DNA of 64,000 nucleotides from Pseudovirgaria hyperparasitica (Eukaryota > Ascomycota > Dothideomycetes > Acrospermales > Acrospermaceae). The notes under the pieces were generated by a model, which did no database searches, was not told where the DNA came from, and saw only the letters and a list, made by a program, of their open reading frames with translations. Numbering within the stretch: the first letter of the stretch is position 1; every line of letters begins with the position of its first letter. Location: positions 819,074 to 883,073 of the forward strand of contig NW_022985550.1 of NCBI RefSeq assembly GCF_010093815.1, written 5' to 3'. Shown piece after piece: positions 35,609 to 46,461 of this stretch. The position numbers were made by a program, and so were the translations under genes.

Positions 35609-37985
35609 ATGGCCCGCGAGGACGAAGACGCAAGCAATAGTCCGGACACACCATCTGCTTCGAATAAGCGTAAAGCCGACGACTCCGCGCAACCTCAGAC
35701 CCGGGCGAAGCGCAACAGATACATATCCATCGCCTGGTAAGCTGCTTCTCGGACTTGAACTTGAAAGACGCTGGAGTTTGAGGGGTTAATTCGACGTACA
35801 GCAATGAGTGCAAGAGAAGGAAGATCAAGTGCAATGGCGAGACGCCGTGTCAGCGATGCGGTCGCCTCTCGCTCGAATGCCTGTATGCGCCAAACTGCTG
35901 CAATAATTTCAAAGATACAGAGTACGTACACGGTGGAAGGCAATGAGGTCTGCAGGTCCTGTGGCTGATACTACTACGGCAGCGATTTTAAGCAGATGAA
36001 CAGTCAACTCTTGAATCTGCAAGAACAGGTCGACCTACTCTACCAGAACCTCTCCAGTCTCCATTCGCAGATCGACCCCGGCGGAGCAATTCCCCTCGAA
36101 CCCTTCCCAGGCGGCGGCAAACAATATGTGCGGTCCTCGGGGTCTGCACCCGCCCACACCCCCGGACTACCTCCTATTTCTCCTGTACGCAGTCGGTCGC
36201 AGATGGCGAGGCTTCCGCGGTTCCATGGTCCTACAAGCGCAACTTTCAATATCGGGGTTGCGAAATCGAGTCTGCAAACTATGGGCATTACGTCTCAAGA
36301 CGACGGCCTAGACGACGCGCTGGCGACGCTCAACGGCACACCGGCTGCCAGTCCACCGCACATGATGCATCAACAGGGCGTCCTGCAAAAAGTCTTGCAT
36401 CATTCCAAAGACCCCGTATGGGGCGTCGAGAAGGAGGAGGCGATTCGGCTGTGTCGCGTGTGGCACGAAGAGATGGGCATCATGTATCCCTTCATGGACA
36501 TCGAGCAGGTGGTCCAGCATGCGCGGCTACTTTACACGTTCATTGAGGCTGCGAACCGGAGTGGAGTCGTGCAGCTTGCTGCTCCCGGTGCAGACGCGAT
36601 TCATGATGATCAGACGAATCTGTTGAAGGTCATATTGTCGATTGCGCTAGTTCTGGAGGGAACCGGACGGAGTGAGCTGGGGAAGAAGATGTTTGAGAAT
36701 ATTTCGCCTGTGGTTGATGCGCAACTTATGGGGCCGGTGGATATGAAGGGGATCCAGATGCTGGCGCTTGCGGCTATGTATCATTTCCATCGCGATGATG
36801 AGGGGCTTGCCTGGCGTGTTGTGGGACTAGCTGCAAGGCTGTGTATGGAGCTGGGTCTGCATAGGAGAGAGACGTATGAGACTCTCTTCAAGACGCCGGA
36901 GGAAAAAGATGAAGGTGTGCGCTTATTTTGGTCTATATATGTGCTGGACCGTAGGTGGAGCTTTGGTACTGGCATGCCATTCGCGTTGCAGGATGCAGAC
37001 ATAGATCCCCTGCTTCCCAGACCTGTAAGTAGAGATTGAGTCCAGCAATGCTTCACTAATGATGGTATAGGATGACTCGACGCCGTATCTGACCGCCATG
37101 GTGACCTACAGCCAGATTGGCTCAAAGGTCTGGAAGTCGGTTGCCAATGTCGACAGCACGAGCAATGTCAACAAGGAAGATATCGGGTATCTCGACTACC
37201 AGATCTTAGAGTGGTTGCGATCGATACCGCCATCGCTCAAGTTCACTCATCCCAGAAGCAATGCGACCCCTGAGGCATGCAGCAGGGGCACCCATCGCCT
37301 AAAGGTCGCCCTGTATCTTCGCGCCAACCAGATGCGCATACTTATATACAGGCCAGTCCTCCACACGGCCACCAGTATCATGGAGAACATCGACTCGGCC
37401 AACCGCGTTGTTGCCATCGCGAAAGACACAATCGATGTCCTCGCTCACACCAACCAGACATCCGACCTCTACCGTACCCAGCAGATGATGTTCAACTACT
37501 TCCTCATATCCGCCCTGGCAGTCCTCTTCCTGGCAGTCTCCCACGCGCCGGCCAGGTACAGCGACTACTGTCGGCAGGAATTCTACGCAGCACTCGACCT
37601 CGTGCGCGGCCTGTCTGCCAACTCACACGTGTCGAAGCGACTCTGGAAAACGATAAAGGTCCTGAAAGAAGTCGCGCCCAAGCTCGGGCTGAATGTGAGA
37701 AACCCGGAGGCGGATGCCCACTCGTCTGCCGCGGTTGCTATGGCGGGACTAGCAGGCCATCAGGTTAATGAGCTTGCCTTGTTTTCTAATGGGGTCGGGC
37801 AAGGGCCGATGAGCTATAGTCCGAATGGAATGGCGAATGATCTCACTAATCTGTTTGAAGCAGCAGGGCAGTATGGGAACGGCGTGATGAACAATAGGGG
37901 GGCCTATGTACTGGGCCGGCCGGAGGAAGACGGCGGATTTGGGCAGGAAGATGAGCTTGCGAGGATTATGAGAGATCTATTCTGA
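35609..37985 (+). CDS. Zn2Cys6 transcription factor with fungal-specific TF domain
   Basis: Four exons (35609-35736, 35802-35921, 35983-37024, 37071-37985) encode 734 residues. The binuclear zinc cluster straddles the first intron: C43-x2-C46-x6-C53-x5-C59-x2-C62-x6-C69, the exact family spacing. A basic run (KRKADD, RAKRNRY) precedes it. After the cluster comes a short coiled-coil-like stretch (MNSQLLNLQEQVDLLYQNLSSLHSQ), the usual dimerisation element. The middle-homology domain follows, with LGLHRRETYE and EGVRLFWSIYVLDRRWSFGTGMPFAL. Target genes are unknown. The position next to the monooxygenase suggests, but does not prove, that it regulates that gene. Confidence 0.93.
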
Positions 37986-38835
37986 ATGAACGAAATGAAC
38001 ATGACCAGACGATTGACCGGCACAGCTTATAGAAAGGAGCATTCTTGGCTGTCGACTCCAGTTTTGTACTTCTGCAAATGCTTGGCACGTGACTCTGCAG
38101 CCCAAAGTCGCTTAGCGCACACCAGAACGCGACTGCGCTGAGCCCATCTCGGCTGCATAATACACATCCAGACAGGTAAACCTCCGCACCGCTCTCGATC
38201 ACTATTCACACCCTTCTCACTTCCCGACCTCATGCCAGGTTGGCGCCGCTGCAATCTCAGTACATCCGCCGTACACTGATTCATCCTCCTCTCAGCCTCT
38301 TTAACACTGCCTACCTGCCTCCTCACAGAACCACAACTTGTCAGCCCCGCACCTACCTGAATTCACCCGCCCCTCGATCACCTATCATGGCTTCATAGAT
38401 ACGAACTAGTCGATCACCGCGTATGAACCCTTTTTGACGTCAATCCTATACCCTGAGATTCCTCGCTCGAGGCCTACTATCTTACTACCTACACGACCGA
38501 CGAGGTTCATCTTGGCAGCCGTCACGCTCGTTGCGACCTCCTCACTCATTCGCCTGCGCATTCGAGATAGATATATCCGGGCTACATACCGTGGAGAAGC
38601 TTGGGCAGTTGGGGCTGAATATTGGTCGCGAATTTGACGGCACGGTGTGTCTCCACAACTCATACGTCAAGTCTGCTCGCAGAGTCAGCCTGAACATCAA
38701 GAGCTCTCCAGGTATACGCGGAGTAGCTGCGGAAGGGTTGGGAATATATACCAAAGCTACCGATTCAGTTCGTATTACGGTCTTACTGCATCGACGCACG
38801 AGTACCTTGATTGAGCATCTGTCTTCTCCTTCAAC
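37986..38835. other. Intergenic region upstream of casein kinase 2 beta
   Basis: 850 bp with no supported gene. The last 300 bp are probably the CKB1 leader. Confidence 0.5.
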
Positions 38836-39945
38836 ATGTCGTCTTCGTCACAAGTCGCGGAGTCTTGGATATCGTCCTTTTGCAGTCTGCTCGGCCATGA
38901 ATACTTTGCAGAGGTATCCGAAGACTTTATAGAGGACGACTTCAACCTCACAGGCCTGCAATCACAAGTGCCCATGTACAAAGAAGCACTGGAGATGATA
39001 TTAGACGTGGAGCCAGATGATGACGAGGACGAGGAGGATGAGGAGGATGAGGACGAGGACGAAGAGGATATGCTGGGAGAAGGTGATCGGCCTACTGGTT
39101 ACCGAAGAGCCGGAGACCGTCGACACATGCGCATGGCTAGTGATCTGAGCATGATAGAAAGCTCAGCCGAGCTGCTTTACGGCTTGATACATCAACGTTT
39201 CATTATCTCCCGCCCTGGCATCCAGCAGATGGCCGAAAAGTACGACTTGCAGCATTTCGGTCTCTGTCCGCGCGTCAACTGCAATGGCGTAAAGGTCTTA
39301 CCAGTCGGCTGCAGCGATACTCCTGGCCAAGAGACCGTCAAGCTTTTTTGTCCCTCCTGTCTCGACGTCTACACACCACCTAACTCTCGCTTTCAGTCCG
39401 TCGATGGTGCCTTCTTTGGGACGACTTTTGGTTGCCTCTTCTTCATGACATTTCCCGAACTCGACGTTGGCACGATGCGTGTGCAAACAGATGACCGCAT
39501 GGCATCAGATACAAATTCCGCGTCGACGATAATAAACGGCATACCGGCGACTTCACGCATTCCTCTACCACCGCAGCCATCCATTATCAACGGCGTCGCG
39601 CCACACAACCTCGCTCCAGGTCTGGGTACGGGCAATATACACGAGCCTCGTATTTATGGCTTTCGCGTTTCGGAACGAGCTCGTTCCGGGCCACGCATGA
39701 AGTGGTTACGCAGTAGACCTGACGACATAAATGAGCTAGACGAAGCCAAACGATTCTGGGAAGATCAAGAAGAAGTGCTCGAAGATGAAGGCACGGAAAT
39801 GGAGGAAGAGGCCATGGACGGCCAGCAAGGGATCGATGCGGACGAGGGCAGTGCGATCGCGGCGAGCGTAAAGAAGGCGCGGAAGGCACAATTGAACGGG
39901 GGCGTGAGTCCGATGGATACAAACGGCGTGGGGGAAGGTGGATGA
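38836..39945 (+). CDS. CKB1: Casein kinase 2 regulatory (beta) subunit
   Basis: Non-catalytic subunit of CK2; it dimerises and docks the catalytic alpha subunits. Single exon, 369 residues. The start is WISSFCSLLGHEYFAEVSEDFIEDDFNLTGL, the typical CK2-beta N terminus. A long Asp/Glu run sits near residues 60-78 and is expanded relative to animal CK2-beta. The zinc-finger cysteines are in CPRVNCNG (about residue 143) and CPSC (about 174), and the segment between them includes YDLQHFG and RPGIQQMAEKYD. An acidic C-terminal extension beyond about residue 290 is typical of fungal forms. Confidence 0.96.
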   Translation: MSSSSQVAESWISSFCSLLGHEYFAEVSEDFIEDDFNLTGLQSQVPMYKEALEMILDVEPDDDEDEEDEEDEDEDEEDMLGEGDRPTGYRRAGDRRHMRMASDLSMIESSAELLYGLIHQRFIISRPGIQQMAEKYDLQHFGLCPRVNCNGVKVLPVGCSDTPGQETVKLFCPSCLDVYTPPNSRFQSVDGAFFGTTFGCLFFMTFPELDVGTMRVQTDDRMASDTNSASTIINGIPATSRIPLPPQPSIINGVAPHNLAPGLGTGNIHEPRIYGFRVSERARSGPRMKWLRSRPDDINELDEAKRFWEDQEEVLEDEGTEMEEEAMDGQQGIDADEGSAIAASVKKARKAQLNGGVSPMDTNGVGEGG

Positions 39946-40687
39946 ACAGGATGGAAAGGGGGGGGCTGCAGGTCTCGGGGAAACTTGACACACGATCAGG
40001 ATGTAATCAAGCGGCAGAGCGTCTTATGGTGGTGGAAAAGGAAAATGGCGGGCCAAGAGACGCATACGATTCGGGGTAGATGTTTGCTGCTGATATCATG
40101 CTACTCCCTTTTTTTGGCTTTCTTGTGCATTGGGAGACGGCCGTCTTTGTTCTATTGCTATGTTCTGTGCCGTGGCTGTGGGGAAGTGAGTGGTTTGATG
40201 TTGTGTAGCTGTACATGAGTTAAGGTGGTTTATGTAGGTATGTGCATGGAGGCGTCTGGTCGCTGCTGCTGCTGCTCATCGCTGGGATTATATGTTTTGG
40301 ATAATTGCCGTTGTGGCTTCGGTGAGATGAGAGTTGTTCATGATGTTGAGTTGATTGCATAATTGATTCCCCTCTTTGTCTTTTGAGTGAAGCTATACAG
40401 TAATTTAATTAGAAGGACGTGTTCACATGTGAGTGAATGATAGTGGCTATGGGTATATTACAGCACGCGGTGCTGTAGACGTACTCTTCGTCACGCTAGT
40501 CTCCGCGTGTTGAACTTTGAAGGTTGACGTATGTGTGTATGTATGTATGTCATGTAAATAGATCGGTCTGTGGCTTTTCTTCTTTTTCTTCTTCTTCTCC
40601 CTCCCTCCCTCCCTACCTCTCCTCCTTCAAACAACAAGTAACAACATACACACACCTACCTACCTACCTACATCCCCCACCCACCCA
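39946..40687. other. Intergenic region, CKB1 to U1-type zinc-finger gene
   Basis: 742 bp with short TGTA/ATGT runs near 40530 and a C-rich CCTA/CTCC stretch at 40600-40685 just before the next start. No gene seen. Confidence 0.5.
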
Positions 40688-41742
40688 ATGGCCGACTACT
40701 GGAAATCCACAGTACGCATCTCCCCCAAACCCCAACAACACACTCCCTTCCAAACTAACAAATATATCCCTCTCTCTAGCCCAAATACTGGTGCAAATTC
40801 TGCACCACCTTCGTCCGCGACACTAAATTCGAACGCCAACAGCACGAGGCAACAGGCAGGCACCAGGGCGCCATTCAGCGCTCCCTCCGCACCATCAATC
40901 GCGACAAGGAGCGCGAGGACCGCGATAAGCAGCGTGCTAGGGATGAGGTTGCGCGGTTGAATGGTTTGGTTGGTGGTGGTGGTGGTGCTGGTAATACAGG
41001 GAGTGCTGGTGCTGCTGGTAATACAGGGAGTGCTGGTGCTGCTGCTGCTGGTGGTAGTAGTGCACCAGACCAGAAACCGACGCCGAGACAAGCACAACCT
41101 ACGGCCACAGCTCCGCGCAAAGCAACAGCCCAAGACGTAAAAGCACACATCGCACAACTCGCCGCGCTCGGCGTCGCGGTGCCAGAGGAGTATCGCGCGG
41201 AGATGGCGATGCCGGGGGAGTGGCAGACGGTGCGTCAGATCCCTCCCGCGCAGATCAAGAAAGAGGGAGAAGGAGAAGAAGAAGACGAGAAGAAGGGCGT
41301 TGCCGCCGCGGGGCTAGAGCTGAACAGAGGCGTGCGCAAGAGACGCATGGGAGACGAGGAGGAGGAGGAGGCGGAGTTGGCGCGGCATGTGCTGTCGCGG
41401 AAGAGGAATTGGGGGAGTGTGTTTAGGGGCGTGGGGGATGTGGAGGTGGGGGATGAGGTGGATTTGGATGTGTTGTTTCCGGGGAAGAAGGTTAGGGTTG
41501 GGGGTGAGGGTGAGGGTGAGGTGGCGGATGTGGAGGCAGAGAGGGTGGTTAAGAGGGAGGAGGCAGTGGTTAAGAATGAGCCTGTGGATGATGCGTCGTT
41601 GGAATTGGAGGAGCATGGCGAAAAGCATGACATGCCTGTCGTCAAGACTGAAGCTGAAGAGACTAAACCTGAACCTGAAGCCACGACGACGACTGGTGTG
41701 GTGTTCAAGAAGCGCAAGAATAAAGCTGGTAGACCGAAATGA
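40688..41742 (+). CDS. U1-type zinc-finger protein, WBP4/FBP21-like spliceosome factor
   Basis: The first exon is only 24 nt (MADYWKST). A 68-nt intron (40712-40779) is followed by the long second exon; 328 residues in all. Splicing creates a matrin/U1-type C2H2 finger, PKYWCKFCTTFVRDTKFERQ followed by QHEATGRH, with C13, C16, H30 and H36. This N-terminal MADYWKS...W-C-x2-C form is typical of WBP4/FBP21, which binds splicing factors. No WW domain is recognisable, so only the zinc-finger part is certain. The rest is low-complexity: a Gly/Ala repeat (GNTGSAGAA twice), basic and acidic runs, and a C-terminal basic KKRKNKAGRPK, probably a nuclear signal. The coding strand changes from C-rich to very G-rich near 40940. 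Confidence 0.85.
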
Positions 41743-42442
41743 AAGGGTAATACATCGTGCTTCTCAGCTTCACTACATCAAATCACATCTCATCATCTGG
41801 ACCATCAACATCACCACAGCCCGCACCGATCCGCGATCCGCGATCCGCGACACACGATCAACAACGTAAACAAAAAAACAAGAGGTGCATCTACAACCGC
41901 TCCCAACAGCACAGCCAGCGCGACCAAGCAGCCAAGCAGCCAGTCATCCCACGTTAAAGCCGAAGAAAACATCGCTAGTATCATACTCTCGACCAAGAGG
42001 TCCAGAAACGGGCAAACAGGACAGTGGGACTACTAGATGGTGAAATTAAGAAACCCTGGATAGCGGAGTGAGATGGGAACTAGGAAGAATGTTTGTTTGT
42101 ACATTAACATTGGCACCTTATTTGTCGAGCTGCAGATCCGGGTAGATAATAGCTAGGCAGATCAACGATGATGAACAGAAAGGAAGAAGTGTTTCGATGT
42201 TTCAGTGTATGGTGGGTGATAAGGAGGTGTATATCCTTTGCCTTGCTATTCAGACACAGACCAATCACAAACACAACAACCCCATTGTAGCCACATTCAC
42301 AAAAAAAAAGCCAGATAATATTAATCTTCATCTACCTCGCTCCCTAATATATACACGAAGCTCTCCCTCTCTCCCTCTCCCCCACGAAATTAAACCATCC
42401 CCAGCCCAAATTTACAACGTCAACCGACCACGGCTATGATAA
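41743..42442. other. Convergent intergenic region
   Basis: 700 bp between two converging genes. It contains a small GATCCGC triple repeat at 41827-41850. No gene supported. Confidence 0.5.
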
Positions 42443-44279
42443 TCACAACACAGCAACAACAAGCGCGCCAACACCCACGACCGCGGCCCCGACGTTGCCG
42501 ATGGCAAAGCTAGAAGCGCCGCCGGTGTACTCGGTTGGTGGGGCGGAGCTGCCGCGGGAGGCTGAGGGTGTCGGTGTCGGTGTTGGGATGAGGCGGGTGG
42601 GTTTGTTGGTGTTGGATGAGGGGGCGCCGGGGGCTGCGGGGGAGCCTGGAGAACCTGGGGTGCCTGGAGCGCCTGGGCTGCCTGGAGTTCCAGGGCTGCC
42701 TGGAGAGCCAGGAGAGCCAGGAGAGCCAGGAGTTCCGGGAGCACCGGGAGTACCAGGGCTNNNNNNNNNNNNNNNNNNNNNNNNNNNNNNNNNNNNNNNN
42801 NNNNNNNNNNNNNNNNNNNNNNNNNNNNNNNNNNNNNNNNNNNNNNNNNNNNNNNNNNNNNNNNNNNNNNNNNNNNNNNNNNNNNNNNNNNNNNNNNNNN
42901 NNNNNNNNNNNNNNNNNNNNNNNNNNNNNNNNNNNNNNNNNNNNNNNNNNNNNNNNNNNNNNNNNNNNNNNNNNNNNNNNNNNNNNNNNNNNNNNNNNNN
43001 NNNNNNNNNNNNNNNNNNNNNNNNNNNNNNNNNNNNNNNNNNNNNNNNNNNNNNNNNNNNNNNNNNNNNNNNNNNNNNNNNNNNNNNNNNNNNNNNNNNN
43101 NNNNNNNNNNNNNNNNNNNNNNNNNNNNNNNNNNNNNNNNNNNNNNNNNNNNNNNNNNNNNNNNNNNNNNNNNNNNNNNNNNNNNNNNNNNNNNNNNNNN
43201 NNNNNNNNNNNNNNNNNNNNNNNNNNNNNNGGAGTTCCGGGAGCACCGGGGGTACCAGGAGCACCAGGGCTGCCAGGAGTTCCGGGAGCGCCGGGAGTAC
43301 CAGGGCTACCAGGAGTACCAGGGCTACCAGGAGTACCGGGAGAGCCAGGAGTACCAGGAGCGCCTGGAGTGCCGGGAGCACCGGGGTGACCAGGAGTACC
43401 AGGAGTACCAGGGCTGCCAGGCGAACCCGGAGTACCAGGCACATGCGTAGGCTCAACGGGGCAGACAGTCGTACCGATGGTGACAGTAGTAACGGTAGTG
43501 ATGGTCGACTCAGCCGGGCAATTCTTCATCGTGGTGGGGCAAGCGGTGATGGTGACGGTGGAAGTGGTGACGATAGTAGAGGTGGTGAACAGCGTCGTTG
43601 AAGGCGTGGGCGCAGGAGTAGGAGTTGGCTCGTCGCATCCGTACTCGCAGTCTGGGTTGTCAGATGGAGTGGGCTCAGGAGTAGGAGTCGGCTCGTCACA
43701 TCCGTATTCACAATCTGGGTTATCAGAAGGCGTTGGGGTAGGTTCGTCGCAGCCATATTCGCAGTCTGGGTTGTCCGACGGGGTGGGTTCAGGAGTCGGC
43801 GTAGGCTCATCACAGCCATACTCGCAGTCTGGGTTGTCAGACGGCGTAGGAGTGGGCTCATCACAGCCGTACTCGCAGTCCGGACCGGAAGGAGTAGGCG
43901 TGGGCGTCGGAAACTCTGAGGTGGTCTCTGGCTCACAGTAGCAGTCCTCGTCATAGTCGGGATCGCACTCTTCGGGCTCGTCGCCCGGATAGTCGGGTTC
44001 CTCGCCCGGGTAGTCAGGCTCGTCCTCCGGATCATCCTCGCAGTAGTCATCCTCGTCCTCTGGGCTTTCGGTTGGGGTTGACTCCGGAAGAGATAAGGTG
44101 GGTGTAGGATCAAGCTCTGAGGTGGTAGGCAGTAACGATGGAGTGACAATAGGTGGGATTTCGAGAGTTGGGGTTTCAATGGGCGGAAGTTCGATAGTCG
44201 GGGTTTCAATCGGTGGCAGTTCGATGGCAGCGGCGTTGCCGGCCATGGCCAGAGCCACGATACATGATACCAACTTCAT
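42443..44279 (-). CDS. Collagen-like cell-surface protein with tandem cysteine repeats and GPI-type tail (interrupted by assembly gap)
   Basis: Probably a wall-anchored surface protein or adhesin. The N terminus has a signal peptide ([18 protein letters not shown]). It then shows: two copies of a Pro/Ile/Glu repeat ([10 protein letters not shown]); an acidic [13 protein letters not shown] stretch with cysteines; five tandem units of [15 protein letters not shown] type; a Thr-rich segment with Cys ([22 protein letters not shown]) as in fungal GPI adhesins; and a long run of Gly-X-Pro triplets (GTP, GSP, GAP). The 470-N gap at 42761-43230 lies inside the triplets, which resume on the other side. 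The C terminus is Ser/Thr/Pro-rich and ends in a hydrophobic tail ([17 protein letters not shown]) preceded by small residues, as in GPI signals. The gap length is not a multiple of three, so the two sides appear in different frames. That reflects an estimated gap size rather than a broken gene. Confidence 0.85.
42761..43230. other. Assembly gap (470 N)
   Basis: Run of N within the Gly-X-Pro repeat region of the collagen-like gene. Repeat collapse is the likely reason for the gap. Confidence 0.99.
43231..43440 (-). repeat. Collagen-type triplet repeat DNA (also 42630-42760 across the gap)
   Basis: 9-bp based repeats of the form ggagtacca / ggagcaccg on the plus strand code for Gly-X-Pro on the minus strand. 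Near-identical copies lie on both sides of the gap. Confidence 0.9.
43620..43900 (-). repeat. Tandem repeat encoding five [12 protein letters not shown] units
   Basis: Five units of alternating length (about 48 and 60 bp) encode [13 protein letters not shown], with or without an EPTPSDNP spacer. Synonymous differences between units show that they are not a recent exact amplification. Confidence 0.9.
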
Positions 44280-45583
44280 CGCGTCTTGATTACAGACAGT
44301 AAAGAACGAATGTTTTTCTTCTCACGAGTTTCGACTGTAGGAAAGGAAAGGAACGAAAGACAGGACACCCGCAGAAGAAAAGTCCACTGGCAATCCACGA
44401 AGGGGATTCAAGGGCTTTCATACTTGGCCTTCATACCTAGAGGCCCCTCTCCCCCAACGTGTCTATCGAACGCCATCGTGCTCTACCTTTTCCGGCGTGA
44501 ATGGTAATAAAGGCTTGACGCCACACGACGCCCGGATTGGCCGTTTCAGTACAACCTCAGGCGGATTCTGGAGTCGACGCTTTCGGCGAGGCCTTCGCGA
44601 TGCCGTCGGCAGACACTGACTGGGAAAGACCGCCATTTCATTTTGCCAACCGAGAACTTATACTGTTTTGGGGGGCTGTGGCTGTTGCGCTAGACGGTAT
44701 GTGGGACTGGCGGATTCCGTAGACGGGCGTCCAGAACACCGCGCCCCTGACTCCCGTTATGCTTTTCTTGGTAGACGCGCATTTCGCTCGCCAGCGTGCG
44801 CTCGCTGCCGCGAGTAAACAATATACCCTGCGAGAGTCTGTGTCGTAGTCCGTCATGCGTTTGGGCGTTTGTGGTTATGGTAAATTGACCTTGGCATGGC
44901 GTTGCTTGTTGCTCTCGAGTGGTCTCGCCAAACATAGTGGCTAAGAAGTATGCTTAGTGACAGACGACTGACTGTGTCTGGGGCCTGGAGGTAACTTTGA
45001 TACCTTCGTGTCGGGGTCTCCGTTCCTGGCGTCGAGACGATACTTCATCTAATGTCTGCAAAAGCTTTTCCTAGATAATTTCGAGATATACAGAATCTCT
45101 TGCATATACGTGACCCTACATGACATTGAGTCGTTCGAGGTCGAATATACCCATCTTCGCCCACACGACATCGAGTCGATCAAGTCCTGAGTCCTGACAC
45201 GCTCGCTCGCGCAAGAAGCGTGAAACGGCAGCAGTGCTACATGCCAACGCACGCGGTGTGTAACAGGAAGAGCATGCTGTGTACGACAGTCTAGATCTCA
45301 CTATAGAGTGCTAGTAGTAACTAGTGAGAGCATCAGATTGTGCCTATGTCTGTGATCCAGTGGTACAGTAAGGCTGCATGTTTAGTGGCGCATCTTGTGG
45401 AAATGAACTGCATGCCTGCGTGCCTGCCCCTGGCGATTGCCCTATACTGCCTCAGGCCACAACTCCGCCACACCGCCCGCATACACGACGCCTCAGGCAC
45501 CTATTCTGCCACCACGCGAATGACGCATGTCTCCCATCTTCCAAAAAAATACACAACACACCACACCACCATAACACATCACC
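44280..45583. other. Divergent intergenic region, collagen-like gene / VPS25
   Basis: 1.3 kb, unusually long for this window. ORFs are short and unrecognised. A large promoter is plausible for a developmentally regulated wall protein (inference). Confidence 0.5.
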
Positions 45584-46237
45584 ATGACCACTGTTCCAGA
45601 GACAACCCCATCCCCATTCACATTCTCCACCACCCACCCGATCCACCGCCAATACCACTTCCCACCCTTCTACACGCCCCAACCCATCCTCTCCACCCAC
45701 CACGCCCAACTCTCCCAATGGGCCGTCCTAATCCTCGACTACTGCCGGCACAACCGCATCTACTCGCTCTCGCTCTCCCAGGTTTCCTACTCCAAGGGCA
45801 CGCGGCCGGACCTGAGCGCGCACCCGCACGCCGTGCTGTTCTACAATGCGGCCATTCCGCGGTGGGTTGAACCGGCGTTTGCGCGGGAGATTGTGGACTG
45901 GATGGCTGGTGAGGAAGGGGGGATGAAGGCGGAGTGGCGGGATAAGGTGGGCGGCTCGGGGAAGAAGGGTGAGGATGCGGCGACGGGGGATGTGTTTTGG
46001 GTGTATTGGCGGAGGCCGGAGGAGTGGGCTGGGGTGATTGAGGGGTGGGTTGAGGGGAGTGGGCAGAAGGGTGTTGTGTTGACTGTGTATGAGCTGTTGA
46101 ATGGCGATGCGACGGCCAAGGAGGAGTGGAGGGGTATGGACGAGGAGTTGATGGTGAAGAGCTTGCAGATTCTGGTCAAGAGAGGGCGCGCGCAGGTCTT
46201 TGGTGGGGATGGACAGTTGGGAGTCAAGTTCTTCTGA
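45584..46237 (+). CDS. VPS25: VPS25, ESCRT-II subunit
   Basis: ESCRT-II component that recruits ESCRT-III (Vps20) at endosomes for multivesicular-body sorting. Single exon, 217 residues. It starts with the typical FPPFYTPQPILSTHHAQLSQWAVLILDYCRHNRI and ends with the second winged-helix segment (LMVKSLQILVKRGRAQVFGGDGQLGVKFF). The middle contains the conserved FWVYWRRPEEWAGVI. An insert of about 20 Gly/Lys/Glu-rich residues separates the two winged helices. The coding strand is C-rich up to about 45835 and then G-rich to the end. It converges with RTT107 across 225 bp. Confidence 0.95.
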   Translation: MTTVPETTPSPFTFSTTHPIHRQYHFPPFYTPQPILSTHHAQLSQWAVLILDYCRHNRIYSLSLSQVSYSKGTRPDLSAHPHAVLFYNAAIPRWVEPAFAREIVDWMAGEEGGMKAEWRDKVGGSGKKGEDAATGDVFWVYWRRPEEWAGVIEGWVEGSGQKGVVLTVYELLNGDATAKEEWRGMDEELMVKSLQILVKRGRAQVFGGDGQLGVKFF

Positions 46238-46461
46238 AGTTCTTGCGATGTTGGACATATGCGGGATATATATGAAGAAAGTAAGAAGACTCTTGCGCCA
46301 GACAGGAGAAGGAAGACGGGCACCTCGGACCAGCAACGAGCAACTCCCAGAACATGGTAGAGAACGCCAATATGTCGCTGTCCCAACCAAACAATACCCA
46401 CACTCCAACGCGCCGGGGATCCACTCTATACCCGAACCCTTATCGGAATATGCCATAATCT

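Noticed and set aside
41821-41850. GATCCGC triple repeat as a regulatory site
   Set aside because: Only three copies between converging 3' ends, with no sign of function.
42495-43601. Plus-strand collagen-like ORF (GVPGAPG repeats)
   Set aside because: The triplet repeat reads as Pro-Gly-rich on both strands. Only the minus strand has a signal peptide, cysteine repeats and a GPI-type tail.
42443-44279. Frameshift between the two parts of the collagen-like gene
   Set aside because: The frames differ only because the gap is given as 470 N, which is not a multiple of three; gap size is usually an estimate.
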